DNA from: JAFLUQ01 sp964537995
Lineage (GTDB): Bacteria; Bacillota; Clostridia; UMGS1883
DNA length: 51,235 bases
Direction of reading: 5' to 3'
Assembly: GCA_964537995.1 (NCBI GenBank)
Contig: CAZICW010000006.1
Coordinates: 1 to 51,235, forward strand
Shown here: one piece after another, positions 1-7,616 of the stretch
Layout: each line of letters opens with the position of its first letter
Numbering within the stretch: the first letter of the stretch is position 1
Made by a program: the position numbers and the translations under genes
The notes under the pieces: model-generated
What the model saw: the letters and a program-made list of their open reading frames with translations, nothing else
The model's database searches: none
Told to the model about the DNA's origin: nothing

Positions 1-59
1 AAACCCGAAAATTTGCTCCCGTTTATACGCCGAAAGGAATCGGAAAACGCCGCAGCGGT

Positions 60-1817
60 TTACCACTGATCCTCGCCCTGCAAGGCGTCATAGCCCTCTT
101 CGCCGGTGCGCACCTTTATGACATTTTCAACGTCGTATACGAAAATCTTTCCGTCGCCGATGTTGCCCGTATAGAGCGCTTTCTTTGCCGCTTCAACGAC
201 AGCCTCGACGGGAACGGCGCTTATTACAAGCTCAACCTTAATCTTGGGCAGCAGGCTTATTTCTCTTGCCACGCCGCGATAATAGGTTGTTTTGCCATGC
301 TGTATGCCGCAGCCGAGAACGTGAGTGACCGTCATACCGGTAACGCCGATTTCGCCCATTGCTTCCTTGAATGTCTCGAATCTCTCCTGCTTCATAACAA
401 CGACAACCTTGCTTATGGTGTGGCCGTTTTCGTCAACCGTCTTTTCCCTGGTTTTTATAACCTTAACGGGAACGGTATCCTTTTTGACGGTAACCGCGGG
501 CGTGTCGCTGTTCGGGGTATATCTCTCGGACACAATGGCGGGGGCGAAGTCCGCGTATGCGCTTTCAAGACCGTGTTCCGTGTAGTCCAGACCGATGATT
601 TCCTCATCCTTGCCGACGCGGAGACCGACGGTCGCTTTTATGATAAGGAAGGTAATCGAAATCATAACGGCCGTATATATCAGAACGGTCACAACACCGA
701 GAAGCTGAAGCCCTAACAGCTCAAAGCCGCCGCCGTAAAACAGTCCCACTAATTCTTTGCCGGTTTTGTCGGCAATGCTGTATCCCGGCGCGGAATTTGT
801 TGCGAACAGGCCTACGGCAAGGGTTCCCCAGATACCGTTCATAAAGTGAACCGCGACCGCGCCGACGGGGTCGTCAATGTGAAGCACATTGTCAAGCAGC
901 CATACGCCGAATACTACCAATACACCCGCAACAGCGCCGATTATAATCGCGCCGAGGCAGTCGGTGACGTCGCAGGGAGCGGTTATCGCGACAAGGCCCG
1001 CGAGGGAAGCGTTAAGACACATCGAAACGTCGGGCTTGCCGTACTTGAGCCATGTAAATATCATGCACACTACCGTTGCAACGGAGGGAGCGACGGTTGT
1101 TGTGAGGAAGATGGAGCCGAGCTGTTCAACGCTTGTCGCGGCGGCGCCGTTAAATCCGTACCAGCCGAGCCAGAGTATGAAACAGCCGAGGCAGCCGAGC
1201 GCGAGGTTGTGTCCGGGGATTGCGTTTACCTTGAGGGAGCCGTCCTTGTTTTTGGTAAATTTACCGATACGCGGACCGAGTATCCATGCGCCGACAAGCG
1301 CGCAGGTGCCGCCGACCATATGAATTGCGCATGAGCCGGCAAAATCATGAAAGCCGAGCTGTGAAAGCCAGCCGCCGCCCCATATCCAGTGAGCCTCAAT
1401 CGGGTAAATAAGAGCGGAAATGACCGCGGAGTAAATGCAGTAGGAAAGAAACTTTGTTCTCTCTGCCATCGCGCCGGAAACGATTGTTGCCGTCGTCGCG
1501 CAGAACACAAGGTTGAACACGAAATTGGAGAAGTCAAAGTTTGCGTATGCCGTGAAGATGTCGAAGCCGGGCTTGCCGATAAGCCCGATCATATCTTCGC
1601 CGAGCAAAAGCGAAAAACCGATAAGAATGAACATTACGGTGCCGATACAGAAGTCCATCAGGTTTTTCATCAAGATGTTGCCGGTGTTTTTTGCGCGGGT
1701 GAAGCCCGCTTCCACCATTGCGAAGCCCGCCTGCATCCAGAAGACGAGGGCTGCTCCGATAAGGAACCAAACACTGAACACGTTGTCGTTGACGAATTGC
1801 ATAATTTCTTCCGTCAT
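60..1817 (-). CDS. amt: Ammonium transporter with fused C-terminal P-II signalling domain
   Basis: This membrane channel for ammonium carries its own P-II regulatory domain. Residues 1-405 are the Amt fold of about eleven membrane spans, with the pore histidines at H166 and H324 and an Amt-type C-terminal tail (EHGLESAYADF). A linker of about 60 residues leads to a P-II domain at about 470-575. That domain keeps the nucleotide and 2-oxoglutarate residues (Q506, K525, and TGNIGDGK ending at K557). The T-loop position equal to GlnB Tyr51 is Arg518, so classical uridylylation should not occur. The start has a GGAGG site 8 bases upstream. The gene is divergent from the glutamate synthase operon, which fits a nitrogen-assimilation role. 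The Amt and P-II assignments are firm. How the P-II domain gates the channel is inference. Confidence 0.95.
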   Translation of the reverse strand: MTEEIMQFVNDNVFSVWFLIGAALVFWMQAGFAMVEAGFTRAKNTGNILMKNLMDFCIGTVMFILIGFSLLLGEDMIGLIGKPGFDIFTAYANFDFSNFVFNLVFCATTATIVSGAMAERTKFLSYCIYSAVISALIYPIEAHWIWGGGWLSQLGFHDFAGSCAIHMVGGTCALVGAWILGPRIGKFTKNKDGSLKVNAIPGHNLALGCLGCFILWLGWYGFNGAAATSVEQLGSIFLTTTVAPSVATVVCMIFTWLKYGKPDVSMCLNASLAGLVAITAPCDVTDCLGAIIIGAVAGVLVVFGVWLLDNVLHIDDPVGAVAVHFMNGIWGTLAVGLFATNSAPGYSIADKTGKELVGLFYGGGFELLGLQLLGVVTVLIYTAVMISITFLIIKATVGLRVGKDEEIIGLDYTEHGLESAYADFAPAIVSERYTPNSDTPAVTVKKDTVPVKVIKTREKTVDENGHTISKVVVVMKQERFETFKEAMGEIGVTGMTVTHVLGCGIQHGKTTYYRGVAREISLLPKIKVELVISAVPVEAVVEAAKKALYTGNIGDGKIFVYDVENVIKVRTGEEGYDALQGEDQW

Positions 1818-1952
1818 AAATAATTCCTCCTCTCGGCATTTAAGCCGAAAAAATATAATAAAATTAAAAACGTACCTCTCGGATTCGCGCGCGCGTCTTT
1901 TCCGCGCCCGAAAAACCGATAAGTACGCCTTTGTACATTACAGCAAAGCTCT

Positions 1953-1981
1953 GCGGCATTGATTAATTAAATCTATGCCGC
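1953..1981 (-). promoter_or_regulatory. Leader hairpin and possible anti-terminator region of amt
   Basis: Arms GCGGCAT (1953-1959) and ATGCCGC (1975-1981) flank a second short stem (GATT / AATC) with a five-base loop. Just downstream in the amt leader, CTTTGCT (1948-1942) can pair with AGCAAAG at the very start of the transcript (2048-2042). That pairing would compete with the 5' arm of the terminator at 2045-1998. The pairing is seen in the sequence. Its regulatory use is inference. Confidence 0.4.
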
Positions 1982-1997
1982 GGCAGTGTATTTTATG

Positions 1998-2045
1998 AAA
2001 AAAATAAAGGCGCGGCAGAAATTGAATCAACTCCACAGCACCTTT
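1998..2045 (-). terminator. Terminator-like hairpin in the amt leader
   Basis: On the minus strand AAAGGTGC (2045-2038) pairs with GCGCCTTT (2013-2006) with one G-U pair. A weaker inner stem follows. The hairpin is followed by ATTTTTTT. It begins within about five bases of the expected transcript start, about 180 bases before the amt start codon, so it looks like an attenuator and not an end-of-gene terminator. Confidence 0.55.
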
Positions 2046-2056
2046 GCTATGCGTCT

Positions 2057-2085
2057 ATAATACTCCCGATTTCGACAAAAGTCAA
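2057..2085 (-). promoter_or_regulatory. Promoter of amt
   Basis: On the minus strand TTGACT (2085-2080), a 17-base spacer and TATTAT (2062-2057) make a near-consensus sigma-A promoter. The predicted start is near 2050, giving a leader of about 230 bases before amt. Confidence 0.7.
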
Positions 2086-2228
2086 TACTTTTTTTGACGA
2101 AAAGTTATTTTTGGTAAAAACTTATATAATTCACAATTTGTTCATTAAATATTTCGACATAATTTACAAAAACGTTTCATGAATTTTGTAAAGGAATTAA
2201 TTGAAAATTGCTTTATTGAAGAAAAGGC

Positions 2229-2257
2229 TTGACAATGCGCGCTTTTGGGTCTAAAAT
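2229..2257 (+). promoter_or_regulatory. Promoter of the glutamate synthase operon
   Basis: TTGACA (2229-2234), a 17-base spacer and TAAAAT (2252-2257) give a close match to the sigma-A consensus, 120 bases before the first gene. The predicted start is near 2264, directly before a strong hairpin. Confidence 0.75.
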
Positions 2258-2270
2258 AAAAAAATGAAAC

Positions 2271-2319
2271 AACGGCGTTTCGGTTTTTTTGTCATACCGA
2301 AACGCCGTTTTATTTTTTT
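2271..2319. terminator. Intrinsic terminator hairpin directly after the promoter
   Basis: A perfect 14-base stem (AACGGCGTTTCGGT at 2271-2284 and its complement at 2296-2309) with an 11-base loop is followed by a T-rich run on the plus strand. The minus strand also has a T-rich run after it. No gene ends here, since both neighbours point away. It would stop transcripts from the 2229-2257 promoter after about 45-55 bases, which suggests attenuation or a very short RNA. Confidence 0.7.
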
Positions 2320-2377
2320 ACGATTTTTGTTTCATATTTCAAATAAGCGCTTTTAAGCGCGGAGAGGATGATTAAAA

Positions 2378-3475
2378 ATGCTTGAAAAGGAAGGAAAAGT
2401 AAGAATCCCCGCCGGCTGCGCCATATCGGGCATATTCTCAAAAAGCGGAAAGAAGCTCAACGGCGAGAAGATTATTAAATCCATTTCCATCATGCACGAC
2501 AGAAGCAACGGCCTTGGGGGAGGCTTTGCCGCCTACGGCATATATCCTCAGTATAAGGATTACTATGCGTTTCACGTTTTTTATGAAAGCGATACCGCGA
2601 AGGAGGAGTGCGAGGAATTTCTCGACAAGCACTTCGACATCGTGAATCTCAGCAAAATCCCGATTCGCCCGAACAAAAGAATAACCGACGTCCCTCTTAT
2701 TTGGAGGTATTTCGTTATGCCGCGTCCGACAAGGCTTGCCGCCAGTCAGCTTGACGAAAAGGAATTTGTGGCGAGGTGCGTGGTAAAAATAAACACACAC
2801 ATTGACGGAGCCTACGTTTTTTCGTCGGGGAAGAATATGGGCGTGTTCAAGGCGGTCGGCTTTCCGGAGGACGTCGGGGATTTTTACCGCCTTGAGGAAT
2901 ACGAGGCGTATTGCTGGACCTGCCATGGCCGCTATCCGACGAACACTCCGGGCTGGTGGGGCGGCGCGCATCCCTTTGCGATGCTGGATTTTTCCATTGT
3001 CCACAACGGAGAAATTTCCTCATATGACGCAAACCGGCGCACGGTTGAAATGTACGGCTACAATTGCACGCTTCTCACCGATACCGAGGCGATAACATAT
3101 ATTCTCGACTATCTCGTCCGCAAGCAGGGACTTACTCTGACAGAGGCGGCAAACACCATAGCCGCGCCGTTTTGGTCCACAATAAACAAGCTTCCGCCCG
3201 AGGAAAAGGCAAAGCTGACCTTCCTGCGAAACAAATACAGCGGCTGTCTTATAACGGGCCCGTTTTCGATTCTTTTGGGCTTCGACGGCGGCATGATGGC
3301 GCTGAACGACAGACTGAAGCTTAGAAGCATGGTCGTCGGCGAAAAGGGCGATATGGCTTATGTCGCAAGCGAAGAAAGCGCAATCCGCATAATCGAACCC
3401 GATCTTGACAAAATCTGGGCGCCAAGAGGCGGCGAGCCGGTTATCTTCCGTCTCAACGAAGACGCAAGGGTATAA
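2378..3475 (+). CDS. Glutamate synthase, glutamine amidotransferase subunit (split type)
   Basis: This is a class II (Ntn) glutamine amidotransferase that releases ammonia from glutamine for glutamate synthesis. The expected catalytic cysteine is C14 in GCAISGIF, so a 13-residue propeptide must be removed, as is usual for this family. Typical motifs follow: GRYPTNTPGWWGGAHPF and SIVHNGEISS. At 365 residues it is a free-standing version of the N-terminal domain of classical GltB, as in archaea and many anaerobes. A GGAG-type ribosome site precedes the ATG. It is the first gene of a five-gene operon whose other members supply the remaining domains. Confidence 0.92.
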   Translation: MLEKEGKVRIPAGCAISGIFSKSGKKLNGEKIIKSISIMHDRSNGLGGGFAAYGIYPQYKDYYAFHVFYESDTAKEECEEFLDKHFDIVNLSKIPIRPNKRITDVPLIWRYFVMPRPTRLAASQLDEKEFVARCVVKINTHIDGAYVFSSGKNMGVFKAVGFPEDVGDFYRLEEYEAYCWTCHGRYPTNTPGWWGGAHPFAMLDFSIVHNGEISSYDANRRTVEMYGYNCTLLTDTEAITYILDYLVRKQGLTLTEAANTIAAPFWSTINKLPPEEKAKLTFLRNKYSGCLITGPFSILLGFDGGMMALNDRLKLRSMVVGEKGDMAYVASEESAIRIIEPDLDKIWAPRGGEPVIFRLNEDARV

Positions 3476-3493
3476 CGGAAAGGAAGGATTTTT

Positions 3494-4999
3494 ATGGCTC
3501 TCAATTATTTTTATCCGGAATACGAGGTAGTCCGCGACGCGAATAAATGTATAAAATGCAAGGTCTGCGCCAGACAGTGCGCGAACGAGGTGCATAGCTG
3601 CGACGAAGACAGCGGTCTTATGATTGCGGATTCATCCAAATGCGTTAACTGCCATCGCTGTGTGACGCTGTGTCCCACAAGGGCGCTCAAGATTGTCAAG
3701 TCCGACCATACCTTCAAGGAAAACGCCAACTGGAGCAAGGACTCGATTTACGAAATTTACCGTCAGGCGGAAACGGGCGGAGTGCTTTTAAGCGCAATGG
3801 GCAATCCGAAGCCCCTTCCCGTTTACTGGGACAAAATTCTCATCAATGCTTCTCAGGTTACAAATCCTTCAATTGACCCTCTGCGCGAGCCTATGGAAAC
3901 CAAGGTGTTCCTCGGCAGCAAATCGGGCGAGGTTGTGCGCGACGAAAACGGCAATCTTGTGAACAATCTGAAGCCTCAGCTTGAGCTTGAGGTGCCGATA
4001 ATGTTCAGCGCGATGAGCTACGGCTCTATCAGCTACAACGCCCATGCAAGCCTTGCCCGTGCCGCGACGGAGCTGGGGATTCTTTACAATACGGGCGAGG
4101 GCGGCTTGCACAAGGATTTTTATAAATACGGCGCGAACACCATAGTTCAGGTTGCGAGCGGGCGCTTCGGAGTGTTCAAGGAATACCTTGAAGCCGGCGC
4201 CGCCGTTGAAATAAAAATGGGACAGGGCGCAAAGCCGGGAATCGGCGGACATCTGCCCGGACAAAAAATCGTTGGCGACATCAGCCGCACCAGAATGATT
4301 CCGGAAGGTACCGACGCCATTTCTCCCGCGCCGCACCATGACATTTACTCCATTGAGGATCTCCGTCAGCTTGTCGATTCGCTTAAGGAGGCTACGGAGT
4401 ACAAAAAGCCTGTGATTGTAAAAATCGCGGCGGTACACAATGTCGCCGCGATTGCCAGCGGCATTGCCAGAAGCGGAGCCGACATAATAGCGATTGACGG
4501 CTTCCGAGGCGGTACGGGCGCGGCTCCCACAAGAATACGCGACAACGTGGGAATCCCGATTGAGCTTGCTCTCGCCGCGGTGGATACCCGTTTGCGCGAC
4601 GAAGGCATACGCGACAATGTGAGCCTTGTCGTCGGCGGCAGTATACGCAGCAGCGCCGACGTTATAAAGGCGATTGCTCTCGGCGCGGACGCTTGCTACA
4701 TCGCGACCGCCGCTCTTCTTGCCGTCGGATGCCATCTTTGCCGCACCTGCAATACGGGCAACTGCAACTGGGGGATAGCTACCCAGCGTCCGGAGCTTGT
4801 CAAGAGGCTCAATCCCGACATCGGCTCAAGGCGGCTTGTCAATCTTATCACCGCCTGGCAGCGCGAAATCAAGGAAATCATGGGCGGCATGGGCATAAAT
4901 TCCATTGAGGCTCTCAGAGGCAACAGGCTCATGCTGCGCGGCGTGGGACTGAACGAAAAGGAGCTTGAAATTCTCGGCATAAAGCACGCGGGCGAGTAA
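3494..4999 (+). CDS. gltB: Glutamate synthase, FMN-binding central subunit with ferredoxin head
   Basis: This is the catalytic core that converts 2-oxoglutarate and ammonia to glutamate on FMN. The N terminus has two four-cysteine [4Fe-4S] motifs (C19/C22/C25/C29 and C50/C53/C56/C60). Residues 100-480 form the TIM-barrel FMN domain, with GEGGLHKDF, GQGAKPGIGGHLPG, and DGFRGGTGAAP. The cysteine cluster C413/C416/C419/C424 matches the iron-sulphur site of the family. The length of 501 fits archaeal-type GltB. It begins 18 bases after the amidotransferase gene, with an AAAGGAAGG site. The ammonia donor, electron carriers and GXGXG domain are encoded by its neighbours. Confidence 0.95.
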   Translation: MALNYFYPEYEVVRDANKCIKCKVCARQCANEVHSCDEDSGLMIADSSKCVNCHRCVTLCPTRALKIVKSDHTFKENANWSKDSIYEIYRQAETGGVLLSAMGNPKPLPVYWDKILINASQVTNPSIDPLREPMETKVFLGSKSGEVVRDENGNLVNNLKPQLELEVPIMFSAMSYGSISYNAHASLARAATELGILYNTGEGGLHKDFYKYGANTIVQVASGRFGVFKEYLEAGAAVEIKMGQGAKPGIGGHLPGQKIVGDISRTRMIPEGTDAISPAPHHDIYSIEDLRQLVDSLKEATEYKKPVIVKIAAVHNVAAIASGIARSGADIIAIDGFRGGTGAAPTRIRDNVGIPIELALAAVDTRLRDEGIRDNVSLVVGGSIRSSADVIKAIALGADACYIATAALLAVGCHLCRTCNTGNCNWGIATQRPELVKRLNPDIGSRRLVNLITAWQREIKEIMGGMGINSIEALRGNRLMLRGVGLNEKELEILGIKHAGE

Positions 5000-5057
5000 A
5001 TCCGCGAACCCGCAAACACGCTTTCCCACAATTTGCTTCGGAAAGGAATGAATCGTT

Positions 5058-5489
5058 TTGAAAAAGATATATGTAAATGAAGAGTGGTGTCTCGGCTGCC
5101 ATCTCTGCGAATATTACTGCGCCTTCGCCAACAGCGGAAAACGCAATATGGCTTCGGCGCTCAAGGATGTGAACATAAATCCCCGCATACAGGTTGAGGA
5201 GGGCGGCGACGTCTGCTTCGCGGTCAGCTGCCGTCACTGTCCCGACCCGATCTGCGTGAAAAGCTGCATAACGGGTGCGCTCAGCATAAACGATGGGCTT
5301 ATCGAAATCGACACCGACCGGTGCGTCGGCTGCTATACCTGTGTTTTGGTTTGTCCGTTCGGCGCGATCATGCCCGACGATGACGGTCATGCCATTCAGA
5401 AATGCGAGCTTTGCGTCAAAAACAGCTGCGGTACGCCGAGCTGCGTGGCGCACTGCCCCAACAACGCGATAGTTTATGAGGAAAGGTGA
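5058..5489 (+). CDS. Polyferredoxin-type electron-transfer subunit (4Fe-4S)
   Basis: This small iron-sulphur protein resembles the CooF/HycB/DmsB ferredoxin family. It has about sixteen cysteines in four clusters, starting with CLGCHLCEYYC, then SCRHCPDPIC, CVGCYTCVLVC and CELC...CVAHC, enough for up to four [4Fe-4S] centres. It likely passes electrons from the FAD reductase encoded next to the glutamate synthase core. The start codon is TTG at 5058, with GGAAAGGA about ten bases upstream. A nearby ATG at 5048 is in another frame. The specific electron donor cannot be told from sequence. Confidence 0.85.
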   Translation: MKKIYVNEEWCLGCHLCEYYCAFANSGKRNMASALKDVNINPRIQVEEGGDVCFAVSCRHCPDPICVKSCITGALSINDGLIEIDTDRCVGCYTCVLVCPFGAIMPDDDGHAIQKCELCVKNSCGTPSCVAHCPNNAIVYEER

Positions 5490-5496
5490 GGAGATT

Positions 5497-6729
5497 ATGA
5501 ATTATGTGATTATAGGCAACTCCGCCGGAGCAATCGGCTGCGTCGAGGGAATACGCAAGGTTGACAGTCTCGGAAAAATCACTCTCATCGCCTCCGAGCC
5601 GTACCATACTTATTCCCGTCCGCTCATTTCGTACCTTATATACGGCAAAACCGACGAGGAGCGCATGAAATACAGGGGCGCGACCTTTTATTCCGACAAC
5701 GGCGTTGACGCTAAGCTCGCAACTACGGTCACAAAAATAAATAAAGAAGAAAAAACCGTCGAAACCGACGGCGGCGAAAAAATTCACTACGACAAACTGC
5801 TGATCGCCACCGGCTCCGATCCGTTTATTCCGCCGATGAGCGGACTTGACACTGTTGAGAAAAAATTCACCTTCATGACGCTTGACAGCGCGAAGGCTCT
5901 TGACGCCGCGCTCACTCCGGAAAGCCGCGTTCTGATTATCGGAGCGGGTCTTATCGGTCTTAAATGCGCCGAAGGAATCCGCGACAGGGTCGGCGAAATC
6001 ACGGTTGTGGATTTGGCGGACAGGATTCTTCCCAGTATTCTCGACAGGGCAGGCAGCGAAATTATGCGCCGTCATATTGAGAAGAGCGGCGTAAAATTCA
6101 TTCTCTCCGACAGCGTAAGGGAATTTTCCGCCGGTTCGGCGACTCTCAACAGCGGAAAAACGCTTGAGTTTGACATTCTCGTAATCGCGGTCGGCGTGCG
6201 TCCGGCGACTTCGCTTGCGGTTGACGCCGGAATTGCCGTTGGGCGCGGCATAGTGACAAACGAACGCTGCGAGACTTCCGTCCCCGACATATATGCCGCG
6301 GGCGACTGTACAGAAAGCTATGACATTACTGCCGAAACGCGAAAAATTTTGGCTTTGCTGCCGAACGCCTATATGCAGGGCGAATGTGCCGGAAAAAATA
6401 TGGCGGGCGACAGCGAAGCGGTGTACGATAAGGCAATTCCCATGAATGCAATCGGCTTTTTCGGGCTGCACATCGTCTCCGCCGGAAGCTATGACGGCGA
6501 GGAATATGTTGAAACCGACGGAGAAAGCTATAAGAAGCTCGTCACGAGAGACGGACTTCTCAGGGGCTTTATCCTCATCGGCAATGTTAAGCGCGCCGGA
6601 ATATATACCTCGCTCATACGCGAAAAAACACCGCTTGACACAATAGATTTTGAGCTTATCAAAACCAAGCCGCAGCTTATGGCGTTCGCCAAAACGGAAC
6701 GCCGCAAAAAGCTGAGCGGCATGAAATGA
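5497..6729 (+). CDS. FAD-dependent NAD(P)H oxidoreductase of the glutamate synthase operon
   Basis: This is a pyridine-nucleotide-disulphide family flavoprotein of 410 residues, similar in layout to rubredoxin or nitrite reductase flavoproteins. An N-terminal FAD motif (IIGNSAGAIG) is followed by ATGSDPFIPP, an NAD(P)-binding motif (IIGAGLIGLKCAEG) and the C-terminal FAD motif IYAAGDCTES. I chose the ATG at 5497 over 5476 because AGGTGAGGAG lies just before it. The longer form would also overlap the ferredoxin gene. In context it probably oxidises NAD(P)H and feeds the ferredoxin and synthase subunits, replacing the classical GltD subunit. Confidence 0.85.
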   Translation: MNYVIIGNSAGAIGCVEGIRKVDSLGKITLIASEPYHTYSRPLISYLIYGKTDEERMKYRGATFYSDNGVDAKLATTVTKINKEEKTVETDGGEKIHYDKLLIATGSDPFIPPMSGLDTVEKKFTFMTLDSAKALDAALTPESRVLIIGAGLIGLKCAEGIRDRVGEITVVDLADRILPSILDRAGSEIMRRHIEKSGVKFILSDSVREFSAGSATLNSGKTLEFDILVIAVGVRPATSLAVDAGIAVGRGIVTNERCETSVPDIYAAGDCTESYDITAETRKILALLPNAYMQGECAGKNMAGDSEAVYDKAIPMNAIGFFGLHIVSAGSYDGEEYVETDGESYKKLVTRDGLLRGFILIGNVKRAGIYTSLIREKTPLDTIDFELIKTKPQLMAFAKTERRKKLSGMK

Positions 6730-6743
6730 GAGGAGAGATTCGG

Positions 6744-7466
6744 ATGCGCATAACAGCGGGAACTATGGATTTTCGTGAGCTGAACGGGGCGGTTGCGTCC
6801 TCTCCCGACACGGAAATTATAATAGATGAATGTTACGGGCAACGCTTTATCGGCGACGGACTGAGCGGACGCGAGATAACCGTCAACGGTACGCCGGGCA
6901 ACGCGCTCGGAGCGTATTTTAACGGCGGAACAATCCGCGTCAACGGCAACGCTCAGGACGCCACGGGCGACACAATGAACGACGGAACGATATACGTCCG
7001 CGGCAACAGCGGCGACGCCACGGGCTACGCCATGCGCGGCGGGAAAATTTTTGTCCGAGGCAGCGCGGGCTACCGCGCCGGCATACACATGAAAGCCTAC
7101 AAAGACAAGGTTCCGACGCTGGTAATCGGCGGAGAGGTAGGCTCGTTCCTCGGAGAGTATCAGGCGGGCGGCTATATTGCGGTGCTTGGCATAGGCTGCG
7201 GAGGACGGCTGCCGGTCAGCAATTTTGTGGCTACGGGAATGCACGGCGGGAAAATTTTCCTCAGAAGCGACATCCCTCCGCTTGAGCTTCCCAAAAGCGT
7301 ACTGGCGAAGGAAGCTGAGGATGCGGATAAAGCGGAAATCGCGCCCTTTGTCGAGGAATTTTGTCAAGAGTTCGGCGGCGATAAGACGGAGCTGCTCTCC
7401 GGTCGTTTCTTCGTGATATATCCCGATACCGCCAATCCCTACAAGGAGCTGTTCGTGGCAAACTGA
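6744..7466 (+). CDS. Glutamate synthase GXGXG-domain subunit
   Basis: This is a stand-alone version of the C-terminal structural domain of GltB, a right-handed beta-helix also found in formylmethanofuran dehydrogenase subunit C. The helix shows as repeats with glycine at fixed spacing (GNALGAYFNGG, GNAQDATGDTMNDG, GNSGDATGYAMRGG). The start at 6744 is preceded by GAGAGGAGAG. The alternative ATG at 6726 overlaps the stop of the upstream gene and lacks a site. It completes the five-part enzyme. A strong terminator follows directly. Confidence 0.88.
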   Translation: MRITAGTMDFRELNGAVASSPDTEIIIDECYGQRFIGDGLSGREITVNGTPGNALGAYFNGGTIRVNGNAQDATGDTMNDGTIYVRGNSGDATGYAMRGGKIFVRGSAGYRAGIHMKAYKDKVPTLVIGGEVGSFLGEYQAGGYIAVLGIGCGGRLPVSNFVATGMHGGKIFLRSDIPPLELPKSVLAKEAEDADKAEIAPFVEEFCQEFGGDKTELLSGRFFVIYPDTANPYKELFVAN

Positions 7467-7503
7467 AAAAAAGGTGCGAGTCGGCGGATTCGCACCTTTT
7501 TTA
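7466..7503 (+). terminator. Terminator of the glutamate synthase operon
   Basis: AAGGTGCGA (7471-7479) pairs with TCGCACCTT (7490-7498) around a ten-base loop. It is followed by TTTTTT and begins right at the stop codon of the last operon gene. Confidence 0.85.
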
Positions 7504-7535
7504 CAAAATATTCATAAAAAATTCATATAATCGTA

Positions 7536-7564
7536 TTGACATTTAATGATTAGTATGCTAAAGT
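7536..7564 (+). promoter_or_regulatory. Promoter of the marR-ABC operon
   Basis: TTGACA (7536-7541), a 17-base spacer and TAAAGT (7559-7564) lie about 50 bases before the MarR start. The -10 hexamer is overlapped by a repeated near-palindrome, a likely operator. Confidence 0.7.
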
Positions 7565-7576
7565 TAATATGCTAAA
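7550..7576 (+). promoter_or_regulatory. Putative MarR operator: two copies of TTARTATGCTAAA
   Basis: TTAGTATGCTAAA (7550-7562) and TTAATATGCTAAA (7564-7576) are direct repeats 14 bases apart with one mismatch. The first has palindromic ends (TTAG / CTAA). Together they cover the -10 element and the transcript start. This is the expected place for autorepression by the MarR protein encoded directly downstream. Binding is inferred. Confidence 0.55.
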
Positions 7577-7616
7577 CAAATTTTGGGCAATGAGAGGCTC
7601 GGAAAGGAGGATATCT

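Larger units (their letters stand above)
1818..2377. other. Divergent regulatory region between amt and glutamate synthase
   Basis: These 560 bases contain no credible gene. They are A+T rich and hold one promoter on each strand, each followed at once by a hairpin with a T tract. A further hairpin lies at 1953-1981 (GCGGCAT / ATGCCGC) inside the amt leader. The whole stretch looks regulatory. I could not match it to a known riboswitch class. Confidence 0.7.

Noticed and set aside
1942..2319. ANTAR-type dual hairpin or glutamine riboswitch in the amt/glutamate synthase region
   Set aside because: The hairpin loops I find have five or eleven bases and lack the paired six-base loops with A1 and G4 of ANTAR targets. 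No glutamine-riboswitch core was recognised. A covariance search would be needed to be sure.
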